This document shows, in pieces, positions 18,262 to 27,977 of a stretch of 64,000 nt of DNA (position 1 is the stretch's first letter; the number at the start of each line of letters is the position of its first letter). The position numbers and the translations under genes were made by a program. The notes below the pieces were generated by a model. The model did not search any database. It was not told the DNA's origin and saw nothing but the letters and a program-made list of their open reading frames with translations. The stretch comes from JACMLD01 sp044223995 (lineage in GTDB: Bacteria; Bacteroidota; Bacteroidia; Chitinophagales; Chitinophagaceae), in assembly GCA_044223995.1 (NCBI GenBank), contig JBGALE010000002.1:496001-560000 (forward strand), in the 5' to 3' direction.

Positions 18262-19350
18262 TTATTTTTTATACAATGATTCTATCGGTGGTGCTACCGG
18301 GTGTGGCGCACGGAATGTTAAACCCAGCAATGCTGCAAGTGATGCAGCAATTTGTTTTTGATACAATTGCCCGTTTGTTTTTACTTCACCCAATGGTTTT
18401 GTATCTGGTCCAATTGCTGCCAGCCATATTTCATGGGCATCGGGTATATCGCTTCCATGATGACGCCAGTTTGATTTTGTAATGTCTCCTCTGCCATGAT
18501 CACACGTAACTACCAGGGTTGTCTTGTCTTTATACTGTGGCAACGACTGAAGCGTCTTCCATAAATCAGCAATCATTCCGTCTTCAGCATGGGCACTGCC
18601 AATATATTGTTCATACCGGCCCTCATGCGCAAAATCATCTGTTTCATCAAAAGCGATATAAATAACCCTCGGAGAATAGGCTTTCAGGTATTCCCTTGCT
18701 GCCATATAAGTAAAGATATCGGGGCGAACTCCTATCGGGCGTGTCGTTAAAAACTGCATGTCATTGATCAGTCGCAATGCAGGCGCTGCAAAATGAAGTG
18801 TGTCCACATCTGCATTTACAAGCACCCCACTGCGTTTGCTGTTCAGTATATAGGGAAAAACATCCCAGGTGGCAAATGCTGCTACCTTTCCACTGAACCC
18901 CTGCTGACCGTTAATAAACTCCAGCACATTCATATTGGGGTTTGGGATTTTATCATTTGAGTTGACTCCGGTATCAGGGTAACCGGTGAATATTTCATTA
19001 TATCCCGGATATGAAAACCAGTAAGGATTGGCATTATCGATCTTATTGCCATACTTCCTGTTGCCGTATAATTGGCCTTTCGCAGCAATTTCCTTCCATA
19101 AAAAGGGAAACAATTTTTCCCTTCTTTCTTCCTGCGTGGCAGCCCAGAATTTTTTTCTTATGCCTTCGCGATCTGCATTGTAAACACTGTCATTCATGAG
19201 CACTTCATCCACACCGCCAAATACTTCCTGCCATCGCATGCCGTCCAAGGTTACAATTACTATATTTTGTGTTTTCGGCTTTTCCTGTGCTGTCACATGG
19301 TTGCCAGTACCGGTTAATACTGCCAGCAGGAACAAATACAAATCCTTCAT
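18262..19350 (-). CDS. Exported alkaline-phosphatase-superfamily hydrolase (copy 1)
   Basis: A 362-residue protein with a signal peptide ending near VTAQE (22). Metal and catalytic positions follow the superfamily: D36 in TLDGMRWQEVFGG, S113 in FSYPGYNEIFTG as probable nucleophile, the ETDDFAHEGRY segment, the TCDHGRGD segment and WRHHG. It shares this frame with the copy at 16408, so the two arose by duplication, and the phnZ-like gene sits between them. It begins 36 bases after the propeller/phosphoesterase gene. It probably releases phosphate or a head group in the periplasm; substrate unknown. Confidence 0.88.
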   Translation of the reverse strand: MKDLYLFLLAVLTGTGNHVTAQEKPKTQNIVIVTLDGMRWQEVFGGVDEVLMNDSVYNADREGIRKKFWAATQEERREKLFPFLWKEIAAKGQLYGNRKYGNKIDNANPYWFSYPGYNEIFTGYPDTGVNSNDKIPNPNMNVLEFINGQQGFSGKVAAFATWDVFPYILNSKRSGVLVNADVDTLHFAAPALRLINDMQFLTTRPIGVRPDIFTYMAAREYLKAYSPRVIYIAFDETDDFAHEGRYEQYIGSAHAEDGMIADLWKTLQSLPQYKDKTTLVVTCDHGRGDITKSNWRHHGSDIPDAHEIWLAAIGPDTKPLGEVKTNGQLYQKQIAASLAALLGLTFRAPHPVAPPIESLYKK

Positions 19351-19386
19351 ATTTCATTAATTTTTTGCTTCATCATTTATAACTGC

Positions 19387-22110
19387 TCACTTGCTCTTTT
19401 TCTCCTGCTTATAGTGTTCTTTTCTTATTTCATCCTCGTCATCCATTTCCGGGCCTTTCATAATTTTACGCCAGTCAATATTTTTATTATACCTGTTCAT
19501 TGCCTTTTGCGGATCAAACACACGCTTGTCGGGCATTACCAGGCTATAGGGTGTAAAGTCAGGTGTGGCAGTAAAAAAATCCTGCAATAAGGTAGCAGTC
19601 GCATCATACTGGTTCACATAGTTACTGCCAAGTATGTTATAAATAACTTTTAGTATGGAGCCGAAATTGGCGTGTGTGTGTGAAACATATCCACGTTTAA
19701 CATAAGGCCCGGCCATCATCAGTACACTTCGGTGTGCATCTACATGATCAACGCCTCCCTGTGGATCATCTTCTGTAATTATCACCAGCATATTTTTCCA
19801 GTAAGCTGTGCGTGATAAAAAATGCAGTATCCTTCCTACTGCCAGATCATTATCAGCCATATAAGATTGTACATAGGGATAACCATCTTCTGGTCTTGGG
19901 CGTGCACCGTGGTCATTCGGAACCTGCATGGTCAGCAGTTGCGGCATGCGTTGTTTTCCCTTCAGCCATTTCCTGGTAAACTCCGATTCAAACTGTTCCA
20001 TCCTGAACTGATCCGGTATATTGGTATTAAAGCCTGCATAGTTGTGACTGGTTTTTGGAAACAATGCTTTTTGCATGGGTACCATCACACCATGAGCGGC
20101 ACCGGTAGCAGTATCCATCCATTCTTCGCGGACATGCGCCGTTTCATTGGCTTCGCCAAAATTGTAAAAAGAAATATGGTTTCTCTCAAGTGCTTCCCAC
20201 AATCCACCAATCTCTGCATAATCTTCCGGGTCCATACTTCCTGTTGAACCGGGAAACCTGCGGCCCGGTGCTTTCGAAAATAATTTAGCCGTTTTATCCA
20301 CGCTTGAATTGGTTTCCACCCATTCATTGGGTATAACGCCCATCATCCAGTGATGCCCGTGAATGGAAGCATCACTGTCACAGTAAAAATCATCGGAATA
20401 GGCAAATTCACCAGCTACCTTCTGGTGATTGGGCATTACATCGGCATGCAGCACCGTATCGCTTTTTCCAAATACATCAACACCTACACCAAACCGGGCA
20501 AGTGTGGCATCCCCTTTTCCTGTTTTCATCTGGCCCATCACTTCATCATAGGTCCTGTTCTCCTTAGTAATGTATACGATGTATTTAATGGGGCTTTGTT
20601 TTCGCTTGGGTAACACCGGTAGTGGGTTCTTACTGTCGAAAGCATTTTCATTTACCGGTTGAATGGTGTTGTCAATTACTTTCTTTGTATAAACTTCCAA
20701 CTGCTTTGTATCCGGCATTGGTATTTTTTGGAAAGAACCCAGTTGTATGTCGCCGATATAGGTCCCCTGTACCGGTTTTACAAAATCGCGCCCACCATTT
20801 GGCCCGGCGCCCAGGCCACGGCAACTGATAACATAAATCTCGGTTTCATCTTTTGACAGCAACACGCGTGTTGGCCCCCAACCCGTTGGTATGAGCCCAA
20901 TAGTTTTTTTTGTTGCGACATCAATTACTGCGACTGCGTTAAAGCCCAGCAATGCCACATACAGCGTTTTCTCATCCTTACTAAGTGTTATGCCAAATGG
21001 CAGCAGGCCGCGATATTTATCAATGCGTTTATCTGTAGTAATGGCAATATGCCCGAGTAATTTGTTATTCCTATAATCGATTACTGAAATATTATCGTTG
21101 GTGGCATTCGTGACATAGGCATATTGTTTCCCTACAGCGATTGAATTGGGGCTTGCACCGCCTACCACTTCAGCCTCTTCAATCATCTGCCCCACCTGGT
21201 ATCCCGTCTTAAATTTTCTAATTATTTTATTGCTGGCAAGGTCGATGGTAAACACACTCATCGCCTCCGGGGAAGAGGGGCTGCCCACACCGGGAATTTT
21301 TCTTCCTTCTACTTCAGTTCCTTCAATTGACTCTTTTGTATTATCCCCATAGGGGTGATGTGAAATCAAAATAGAATCGTAGTTTTTTTCAGTGGCTCCT
21401 TTAATTAATGGATATGCATACATGCCGACATTGGCCACGAAGGCTGTAGTATGATCGGGGCTCAATGCCAATCCGAATGGTAGCCTGCCAGCAGGAATAG
21501 ATGCCGTTATTTCTTTTGTTGCAAGATTGATGCGTACCATCCGGAAGTTCGCCCGATCCAGCACCAGCAATTCATCGGCAGTTTGATTCAGTATAAGGTC
21601 AGATGTGAAACTATCATCATATTGTTGCCCGTTGATGGTACCGTTCAGTGAAATGGAATCTATCCGCTGCAGTTTGTCAATATCGTAGACAATTACTGCG
21701 CCATTGTCTCCGCCACTCAGGTATACTGTTTTCGAATCCGCAGCAAATGCCACACCAAGGAAGGATCCGTTCGACAATGGATAATTTTCTGCTTCATCAT
21801 AACCTGGTACCCTGCGTGTTTTTAGCGTTGGAATATCAATTACCGTAAACACACCGTTGTGCAGGGTCACCGCCTTTTTGCCATCGGGTGATAATGCCAT
21901 GCCAAATGGATCATGCGTAATCCGGATCAACTGCCCGGCTGGTGTCAGGTATCGGCCGCTGGGCAATACGGTGGTGCCATTGGAATCGATCCGGCAAAAC
22001 TCACTGGCACCCGGTACCTGCAGTACCATCGCTGGCGCTGTATTTACCTGGCAAAAGACTGACTGGCTGCAGAACAAAAACATCGCTGCCATACCATACC
22101 AATACTTCAT
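19387..22110 (-). CDS. Beta-propeller (YncE-like) / phosphoesterase fusion, exported
   Basis: A 907-residue protein with a signal peptide (to VFCQ, about 21). Residues about 40-450 are YVTN/YncE-type propeller blades (AYVTNATNDNISVIDYRNNK, LYVALLGFNAVAVIDVATKK). Residues about 510-850 resemble the PF04185 phosphoesterase/phospholipase C domain: KENRTYDEVMG at its start, DASIHGHHWMMG, and ITEDDPQGGVDHVDAHRS corresponding to the DExGGxxDHV motif. The C-terminus is charged. Such fusions are annotated as bifunctional YncE/alkaline phosphatase family proteins. It follows susD by 99 bases. Removing head groups from phospho- or phosphonolipids would fit the domain, but this is inference. Confidence 0.87.
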   Translation of the reverse strand: MKYWYGMAAMFLFCSQSVFCQVNTAPAMVLQVPGASEFCRIDSNGTTVLPSGRYLTPAGQLIRITHDPFGMALSPDGKKAVTLHNGVFTVIDIPTLKTRRVPGYDEAENYPLSNGSFLGVAFAADSKTVYLSGGDNGAVIVYDIDKLQRIDSISLNGTINGQQYDDSFTSDLILNQTADELLVLDRANFRMVRINLATKEITASIPAGRLPFGLALSPDHTTAFVANVGMYAYPLIKGATEKNYDSILISHHPYGDNTKESIEGTEVEGRKIPGVGSPSSPEAMSVFTIDLASNKIIRKFKTGYQVGQMIEEAEVVGGASPNSIAVGKQYAYVTNATNDNISVIDYRNNKLLGHIAITTDKRIDKYRGLLPFGITLSKDEKTLYVALLGFNAVAVIDVATKKTIGLIPTGWGPTRVLLSKDETEIYVISCRGLGAGPNGGRDFVKPVQGTYIGDIQLGSFQKIPMPDTKQLEVYTKKVIDNTIQPVNENAFDSKNPLPVLPKRKQSPIKYIVYITKENRTYDEVMGQMKTGKGDATLARFGVGVDVFGKSDTVLHADVMPNHQKVAGEFAYSDDFYCDSDASIHGHHWMMGVIPNEWVETNSSVDKTAKLFSKAPGRRFPGSTGSMDPEDYAEIGGLWEALERNHISFYNFGEANETAHVREEWMDTATGAAHGVMVPMQKALFPKTSHNYAGFNTNIPDQFRMEQFESEFTRKWLKGKQRMPQLLTMQVPNDHGARPRPEDGYPYVQSYMADNDLAVGRILHFLSRTAYWKNMLVIITEDDPQGGVDHVDAHRSVLMMAGPYVKRGYVSHTHANFGSILKVIYNILGSNYVNQYDATATLLQDFFTATPDFTPYSLVMPDKRVFDPQKAMNRYNKNIDWRKIMKGPEMDDEDEIRKEHYKQEKKSK

Positions 22111-22209
22111 ACGCTAATTTTTGATAAAAATAGGCGAAACTATATGGATAAGTTTCGCCTATACATGAGAACTGTGAACGATTGCCTATTGCCTGCTATA
22201 ATTTATTTA

Positions 22210-23784
22210 TTATTTAATCAACCACATTTTTGCATTGATATCATCACTGCCGCCATACTGGCTCGCAACCGCAGCGGTATAGTTGGATTTATTGGTGGTT
22301 AATTCACCGGATGGATACTGGTATCGTAAAGGAATCACGCCACCATTGCCGGTACCTGCGCCCACATTAAAGGTTGGTATACCTGTCCTGCGCCACTGGT
22401 AATACGCCTGCAATCCTGAATTGCGTGCATAGGCCAAATATTTTTGCGTCAATATCTGTGCAAGCCCATCTACATTATTTCCCTTGTACTTTACAGTTGC
22501 CTGGTTAAAATAAGTGGCAAAACTAAAATTAACCGTATAAGTAAGATTGGCCGTACCATCCGCTTTGCGAAGCGTTACTACATTATCGCCATCCTTGATA
22601 CCATAAAAATCAAACATGGCTTTTGTACCATTCTGGTACCAGGTGTCTGCATTGCCGGTTACCCATCCACGGTTGATGGCTTCTGCAATACAAAAACATA
22701 TTTCGGGATAACTAAGAATAAATGTTGGTTCGCCAGTTAACCCGGTATAATAATGATTGTAATTATACAATGACAATTTTCCTGCTCCTGATTCAGTGGC
22801 CAGCGTACTTAAATCCGCACCAGAAGGGGCTCCTTTATAAGATCTGTAATCAGTATCAGTAAAACCAAGACCGCGCGCCGGCTCTGCCAACACCATACAG
22901 CGGATATCGTTCAGGCTGCTCAATGTATTTAAAAACGTAGCAGCCAGGTTTAACCTTCCCGCATTATTACCATAGTTGGTGGCATTATCGGGATAATAAT
23001 TGTATTTATCATTGTATACATATTGCAGGTTGTCTGCATTGCTGGTAAAAATCGGGTATTGGGCGGCGTTATTGATAACGTTTGCAAACTGTGCTTTTAC
23101 ATTCAAATCTGCATCTGCGTCTTTTTTGCTCAGTTCTATCAATACACGCAGTTTATAACTGTTCACCACCTTTTGCCATTTTACCAAAGCTGCACGGGCA
23201 CTGCTGCTGTTATCACTGGGGTTGAAATAAAAGTCGCCGGAAAATTCGGCAAAGCCGCCTGTCAACGCGCTGTTGAGAATCGTATTCGCAGTATCCAGCC
23301 ATTTAAGTGATTGAATGAATATATCTTTTTGCGAATCATATTTGGGTGCGGTATTGGAAACACCTTTCAATGCATCATTCATAGGAAGGTCACCTACTTT
23401 TTCACTCATGCTGACAAAGAAAAATGATCTAAAGAACAAGCCCAGTGCATGATAAGGGTTATTGTCTGTTCCTGCAGCTTTCCTGGCCAATCCTTCCATC
23501 GCGATAACATTGTTCAGGGTGCCATAGTTTAAATTCGCACTGCCTGTCCAGTATTTATTATCACCATAGTAAGTATAATTGGATACAATAAACTGGCTGG
23601 CTTTGTCTTCTTCTCCTCCGGGATAAACCACCAGGTCGCCGAGAACAGAGCGCAATACCACACCGGGCGGTACAGAGAGCGGAAGGTTTTTATTCTGCGA
23701 ATACTCGTCAAAATTCTTTTTACAGGCAGTAAAGGAAACGATTACTGCAAGGCTGAAATATATTTTATAGCTAATCGACTTCAT
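22210..23784 (-). CDS. SusD/RagB-family surface lipoprotein (SusD-like_2)
   Basis: A 524-residue lipoprotein; the signal peptide ends at the lipobox SFTAC, about residue 20. The N-terminal KKNFDEYSQNKNLPLSVPPG segment, TPR-like helices and late WRRTGIPTF motif are those of the SusD-like_2 (PF12771) group. It caps the SusC channel and selects ligand at the cell surface. It begins 25 bases downstream of susC. The ligand class cannot be read from the sequence; downstream phosphoesterases and PhnZ argue for a phosphorus compound rather than a glycan. Confidence 0.92.
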   Translation of the reverse strand: MKSISYKIYFSLAVIVSFTACKKNFDEYSQNKNLPLSVPPGVVLRSVLGDLVVYPGGEEDKASQFIVSNYTYYGDNKYWTGSANLNYGTLNNVIAMEGLARKAAGTDNNPYHALGLFFRSFFFVSMSEKVGDLPMNDALKGVSNTAPKYDSQKDIFIQSLKWLDTANTILNSALTGGFAEFSGDFYFNPSDNSSSARAALVKWQKVVNSYKLRVLIELSKKDADADLNVKAQFANVINNAAQYPIFTSNADNLQYVYNDKYNYYPDNATNYGNNAGRLNLAATFLNTLSSLNDIRCMVLAEPARGLGFTDTDYRSYKGAPSGADLSTLATESGAGKLSLYNYNHYYTGLTGEPTFILSYPEICFCIAEAINRGWVTGNADTWYQNGTKAMFDFYGIKDGDNVVTLRKADGTANLTYTVNFSFATYFNQATVKYKGNNVDGLAQILTQKYLAYARNSGLQAYYQWRRTGIPTFNVGAGTGNGGVIPLRYQYPSGELTTNKSNYTAAVASQYGGSDDINAKMWLIK

Positions 23785-23809
23785 ACAAATATTTTAAAAA
23801 GTGATTTTA

Positions 23810-26800
23810 TTAGAAAACAACATTTACATTGAAACCATAACTTCTTGTGGTCGGTGTTTGCAGATCGTATTCCCTGCTGATGGTATTAAACTGGTTTCTT
23901 CCCGGGTATTGATCTACATCTATGTCGTGAAATGCTTTGGGGAAGAAATAGAGCAGGTTCCTGCCCACCAGTGAAACATCAATCCGGCTGATAAATGTTT
24001 TTTCAAAAAACCTTTTGGGCACCGAATAGGTAATAACCACTTCACGCAGCTTGGCATAGGTTTTACTTACCATCGTATGCTGCGGGTCATTATAAAAACT
24101 ACTCACATAATCCTGTATCCAGAAAGTAGCGGTTTTGTTTTGGGTGAACTGGAGATCTTTATAATTGGTAATAACACCAGTTACCGGGTCGAACGCAATA
24201 TTGCTTGAACCACCAACCACCTGCACACCGTTGCCACTTAATATAGGAATGCCATTTTTGTCTACTGCTCCTGCGTAACCGGGGTCGCCCCAATGCTGTG
24301 ATTCGTACAAACGTGCTTCTCCAATGATACCTTCATTGGTATTGGCACCACGGCCACCTTCCGTCAGCTTGCGCAGCACACGATCCTGGATTTTTCCACC
24401 CACCATTCCATCAAACTGGAAAGCGAAACTGAATGACTTGTAGGAAAATTTATTATGTATGCCCCATGACCAGTCAGGATCTGCATGTCCGAGGTACTGT
24501 GCTTTTGGTAAATAGATGGGAAAACCAGATTCATCGTGTATCACCTTACCGTCTGGTGTCGTGGCTTCCATGGCACCATATAATTTATCCACCCTGTCAC
24601 CAATATGGTAAGGATAGCCGGTGCCATTTGCCAGCTCACTCACGCCACCCGCAAATTTCGCAAACACTTCCTTATAAGTCGACCAGTTCAGGGTTACATC
24701 CCAGCGAAAATCTTTTTGCTGAATCGGTGTACCAATAACGGATACTTCACCACCTGTCCGCTTCGTAGTTAATCCGGTCGTTACAAAATAATTCAATCCG
24801 CTTGCCTGTGATACTGCCTGGTTGGAGATCACCGGGCCGTCTTTATACTGGAAATATGTAGCATTCAATCCCAGCCGGTTGTTGAGGAAACGCATATCAA
24901 AACCAAATTCAAAATTGCTTCTTGAAGATGGCTTTACCCCCGGATTGATGGTATAGTTGGGCGCATAGGCACCTGTTTGATTATTGTACACCGGTGAAGT
25001 GGTAAATGGCGGTTGTGCCAAACCGTAAGAAGGCCCGTCATAAGGTGTATAAAAACTGTTACCATAACCTACCGGGCTTCCGGCACCCAGGTCCTGGAAG
25101 GCTGCACCTGCATAAGCACGCGTGCCGCCATCTTTTACATTGGTATAACCGCCCCTTACTTTCAGGAATGTGATGGCTTTTGGCATTTGCACATAATCGC
25201 TGATAACAGAACTTGCCGTCACAGACGGATAGAAGTATGCGTTTTTACCAACCGGTAATGCGGATGTTTTATCTACCCTGCCGGTAGTGGTGATGGTTAA
25301 ATAATTCTTATAGGTGATATCAAAAGAATAATATGCACTCAGTTGCAGCAGGTTTGAACCAAATGAATAAGCCCTGATTGGTTTCAGCGAGTTGGTAAAC
25401 GTATATACATTGGGCACAATCAACTGGTCGGTGCTGGTATAGCTGGATGTATATTTCATATTGCGGGCAGATGCACCAGCCAGTACATTAAGCGATAAAC
25501 CAGTATTTCCTATTTCACCTTTGCTGTAGCGCAACAAAGCTTCTGTATTATTTTCCCAAAGATCACGGCGGTCTTCGCGGTAGTTGCCATGATTGTGTTC
25601 GTCGCCATAAGGATGCGCGGAGAAGGGCTCTTTTTCTGAACGCAATACATTGTAGGTAGTGACATTAGAGCGTACCATCAGATCAAGATCTTTATTGAAC
25701 TTGTAGGTAAGCGCCAGCCATCCGTAGATATCGTTTTTATAATGTGAACGCAACCACTCGTAACTGGAAAAATAAGGATTGTGATAACGTTTATATTCCA
25801 CAAAATTTGACTGTACGCCTTCCTTACCCGGCTGCCAGTAATTAACAATATTGGGATCTTTCACATTCCAGTCGGCACCTGTCCAGATATCGATATTATA
25901 TATAATACTGTTTGGGCCATATACCGCATCAGGAATGTTTTTTGAAAACTGGCGGTTGTAATTGATATTGGATTCAATTTTTAATTTATTATTGATATCG
26001 TAGCTGCCAAACAGGTTGAGGTTGATGGTATTCAAACCGGTATTGGGCGTAATGCCGCGCTGGTAGCCGTCAGAAACTGACATCCTCACATTGGACCGAT
26101 CTGTTACAGAAGAGAAGTTAATATTGGTGGTAGTGAGTAAACCCGACTGCAAAAACTTCTGCAGGTTGTCCTTTCCCCGCGAAACCCATGGTGTGGGTTC
26201 GATATTGCCAATAAACTTGGAGCCATCCAGGAATGTAGTTGTATATGTTTTCGTAGGATCATATTTACCATCGTATTGCGGAAGCAGCAAACCAGCATCC
26301 AGGCGCGGGCCCCAAACATCATAGTCCTTGTCGTTCACGCCGGAACCCGTTCCATTACTGTTATAATCTCCAAATGCATATTTCTGGTTGTCGCCGCCAC
26401 CATATTGGTTTTGCACTTTTGGTATGGCGATAAACCCTTTGTTGAGCTGCGCACTCATATTCAGTTCAACTGTATAGCCTTTATTATTTTTCTTACCGCG
26501 TTTGGTGGTAATGAGTATCGCGCCATTGATACCGCGGCTTCCATACAGGGCAGCAGCAGTTGGTCCCTTTAATACGGTATAGGTTTCAATATCATCGGGG
26601 CTGATATTCCAGGTATCCGAATTAATGGGAATACCATCTACCACATAAAAGTTTAATGGTGAACCACGCAATAATACGGTTGGTGAAGCCAGCAATTCCT
26701 GGTTGATACCCACATTTAGCCCGGCAACTTTACCCACCAGGCTGTTAACGGGATTGGACTCACGGGCTTTTAGCAAATCACCTCCCTTTACTTCCTGCAC

Positions 26801-27175
26801 AGAGTAGCCGATCCGTTTCGTTTCTTTTTTGATACCCAATGCAGTTACTACTACTTCATTGAGGTTTTTAGCATCTATAATGAGCGAAACAGCAGACAGA
26901 TCATCTGTTGCCTTTATTTCCCTCGTGGCAAACCCTACACTGGAAACAACCAGCACATCTTTGTCGGATCCGGAAATCGAAAATTTTCCGTCCCCGTCGG
27001 ATTGAACCTGCCGGGGCGTTCCCTTCACTTTAACTGTAGCACCAGCGACTGGTTTCTGGTCTTCGGCGGAAATAATACGCCCGGAAACCGTGCGCTGCTG
27101 GGCAAACAGCGCCATGGTAGTGAGCATCAAACACAGTACAATACTAATTTTCTGAAGCGAGAATCTGAGGAGCAT
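23810..27175 (-). CDS. SusC/RagA-family TonB-dependent transporter
   Basis: A receptor of 1121 residues from ATG 27175; the open frame reaches a TTG at 27214, but the signal peptide (MLLRFSLQKISIVLCLMLTTMALFAQ, given in part) begins at the ATG. An N-terminal CarboxypepD_reg-like domain (QRTVSGRIISAEDQKPVAGATV) leads into a plug with the SusC signature (NPVNSLVGKVAGLNVG, LRGSPLNFYVVDGIPI, VLKGPTAAALYGSRGINGAI) and a 22-strand barrel ending SYGFNVNVVF. It is the first gene of the six-gene minus-strand operon and imports the operon's substrate across the outer membrane. Confidence 0.94.
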   Translation of the reverse strand: MLLRFSLQKISIVLCLMLTTMALFAQQRTVSGRIISAEDQKPVAGATVKVKGTPRQVQSDGDGKFSISGSDKDVLVVSSVGFATREIKATDDLSAVSLIIDAKNLNEVVVTALGIKKETKRIGYSVQEVKGGDLLKARESNPVNSLVGKVAGLNVGINQELLASPTVLLRGSPLNFYVVDGIPINSDTWNISPDDIETYTVLKGPTAAALYGSRGINGAILITTKRGKKNNKGYTVELNMSAQLNKGFIAIPKVQNQYGGGDNQKYAFGDYNSNGTGSGVNDKDYDVWGPRLDAGLLLPQYDGKYDPTKTYTTTFLDGSKFIGNIEPTPWVSRGKDNLQKFLQSGLLTTTNINFSSVTDRSNVRMSVSDGYQRGITPNTGLNTINLNLFGSYDINNKLKIESNINYNRQFSKNIPDAVYGPNSIIYNIDIWTGADWNVKDPNIVNYWQPGKEGVQSNFVEYKRYHNPYFSSYEWLRSHYKNDIYGWLALTYKFNKDLDLMVRSNVTTYNVLRSEKEPFSAHPYGDEHNHGNYREDRRDLWENNTEALLRYSKGEIGNTGLSLNVLAGASARNMKYTSSYTSTDQLIVPNVYTFTNSLKPIRAYSFGSNLLQLSAYYSFDITYKNYLTITTTGRVDKTSALPVGKNAYFYPSVTASSVISDYVQMPKAITFLKVRGGYTNVKDGGTRAYAGAAFQDLGAGSPVGYGNSFYTPYDGPSYGLAQPPFTTSPVYNNQTGAYAPNYTINPGVKPSSRSNFEFGFDMRFLNNRLGLNATYFQYKDGPVISNQAVSQASGLNYFVTTGLTTKRTGGEVSVIGTPIQQKDFRWDVTLNWSTYKEVFAKFAGGVSELANGTGYPYHIGDRVDKLYGAMEATTPDGKVIHDESGFPIYLPKAQYLGHADPDWSWGIHNKFSYKSFSFAFQFDGMVGGKIQDRVLRKLTEGGRGANTNEGIIGEARLYESQHWGDPGYAGAVDKNGIPILSGNGVQVVGGSSNIAFDPVTGVITNYKDLQFTQNKTATFWIQDYVSSFYNDPQHTMVSKTYAKLREVVITYSVPKRFFEKTFISRIDVSLVGRNLLYFFPKAFHDIDVDQYPGRNQFNTISREYDLQTPTTRSYGFNVNVVF

Positions 27176-27580
27176 AAGCAGCAGTTTTATATATGTCTTT
27201 AAATAGTGTTGCAAAATTCCCTTACCGGTATAACCAAATGTTTACCCCAGTGTGATGCAATGCTGAAAAAATTGTTATCGGAATATTAATGACTATCGGC
27301 GGTTGAAGTTTGTATAAACGGCTTTTGTTAGCGGCATTTACTAACTACCAGGCAGTATACAGCCATTACTAAAGAGTAGGTTTTCTTAATTCAATTTATA
27401 CAATCACCGCTGATTTTATTGATAGAATTTTTTCTACTAATGCAATCATTAGCCAACACATTCATACTGCCTTATTTAATCCTGAAGGAAGAGATACATA
27501 ATATCAATATGAAGTAGCGGCACCGCTATTATTTTGCACGGTGAGATTTAAATGGCGAAATGCAAAAAAAAATAAATTGA
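27176..27580. other. Intergenic region upstream of susC
   Basis: About 400 bases with no convincing gene. No exact TAnnTTTG box precedes susC. A short palindrome TAGCGG-CA-CCGCTA at 27515-27528 followed by TTATTTTG could be a weak plus-strand terminator. Confidence 0.45.
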
Positions 27581-27754
27581 ATGCATGATATCGCTTGGCT
27601 ACTTGGACAATATGTAATCGATTTTGAAAAATTCGGAAGATCAGACTTACCTGCACACGAATATGGTTTTTCAGTGACTTACCGTGGGAATAAACTATTG
27701 GAGAAATTAAACGGCCCGTTATACGGGTTAAATGAATATTGCAAAAAGGGGTAA
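27581..27754 (+). CDS. Possible small protein, 57 aa
   Basis: An ATG-to-TAA frame of 57 codons (MHDIAWLLGQYVIDFEKFGR at the start, NEYCKKG at the end). Composition is protein-like and acidic/aromatic, with no signal peptide or membrane segment, and I do not recognise it. It lies alone in an 800-base gap, and could be a remnant of a longer gene. Confidence 0.3.
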   Translation: MHDIAWLLGQYVIDFEKFGRSDLPAHEYGFSVTYRGNKLLEKLNGPLYGLNEYCKKG

Positions 27755-27977
27755 CGTAAAATTAATAATTACTTAATATTGGCTCCCTCCCCGCACTAAC
27801 ACTCACTACTATGTTTAAAGGACTGAACTTCAGGTCACTTCCCATTCCTTCTTCCTTTTTAAACCTCCCTGTATTTTATTCACCTTCTAATGTGGACTGA
27901 ATGTCAGTTTTATTTCCCCCGTGAACCCTTAATTTTAGTTAGCCTCCTGCCCTAACTACATTTTAAACTACACAATT

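Noticed and set aside
27515..27535. TAGCGG/CCGCTA hairpin as a terminator
   Set aside because: Stem of six with a two-base loop and no gene upstream on the plus strand; too weak to list as a terminator.
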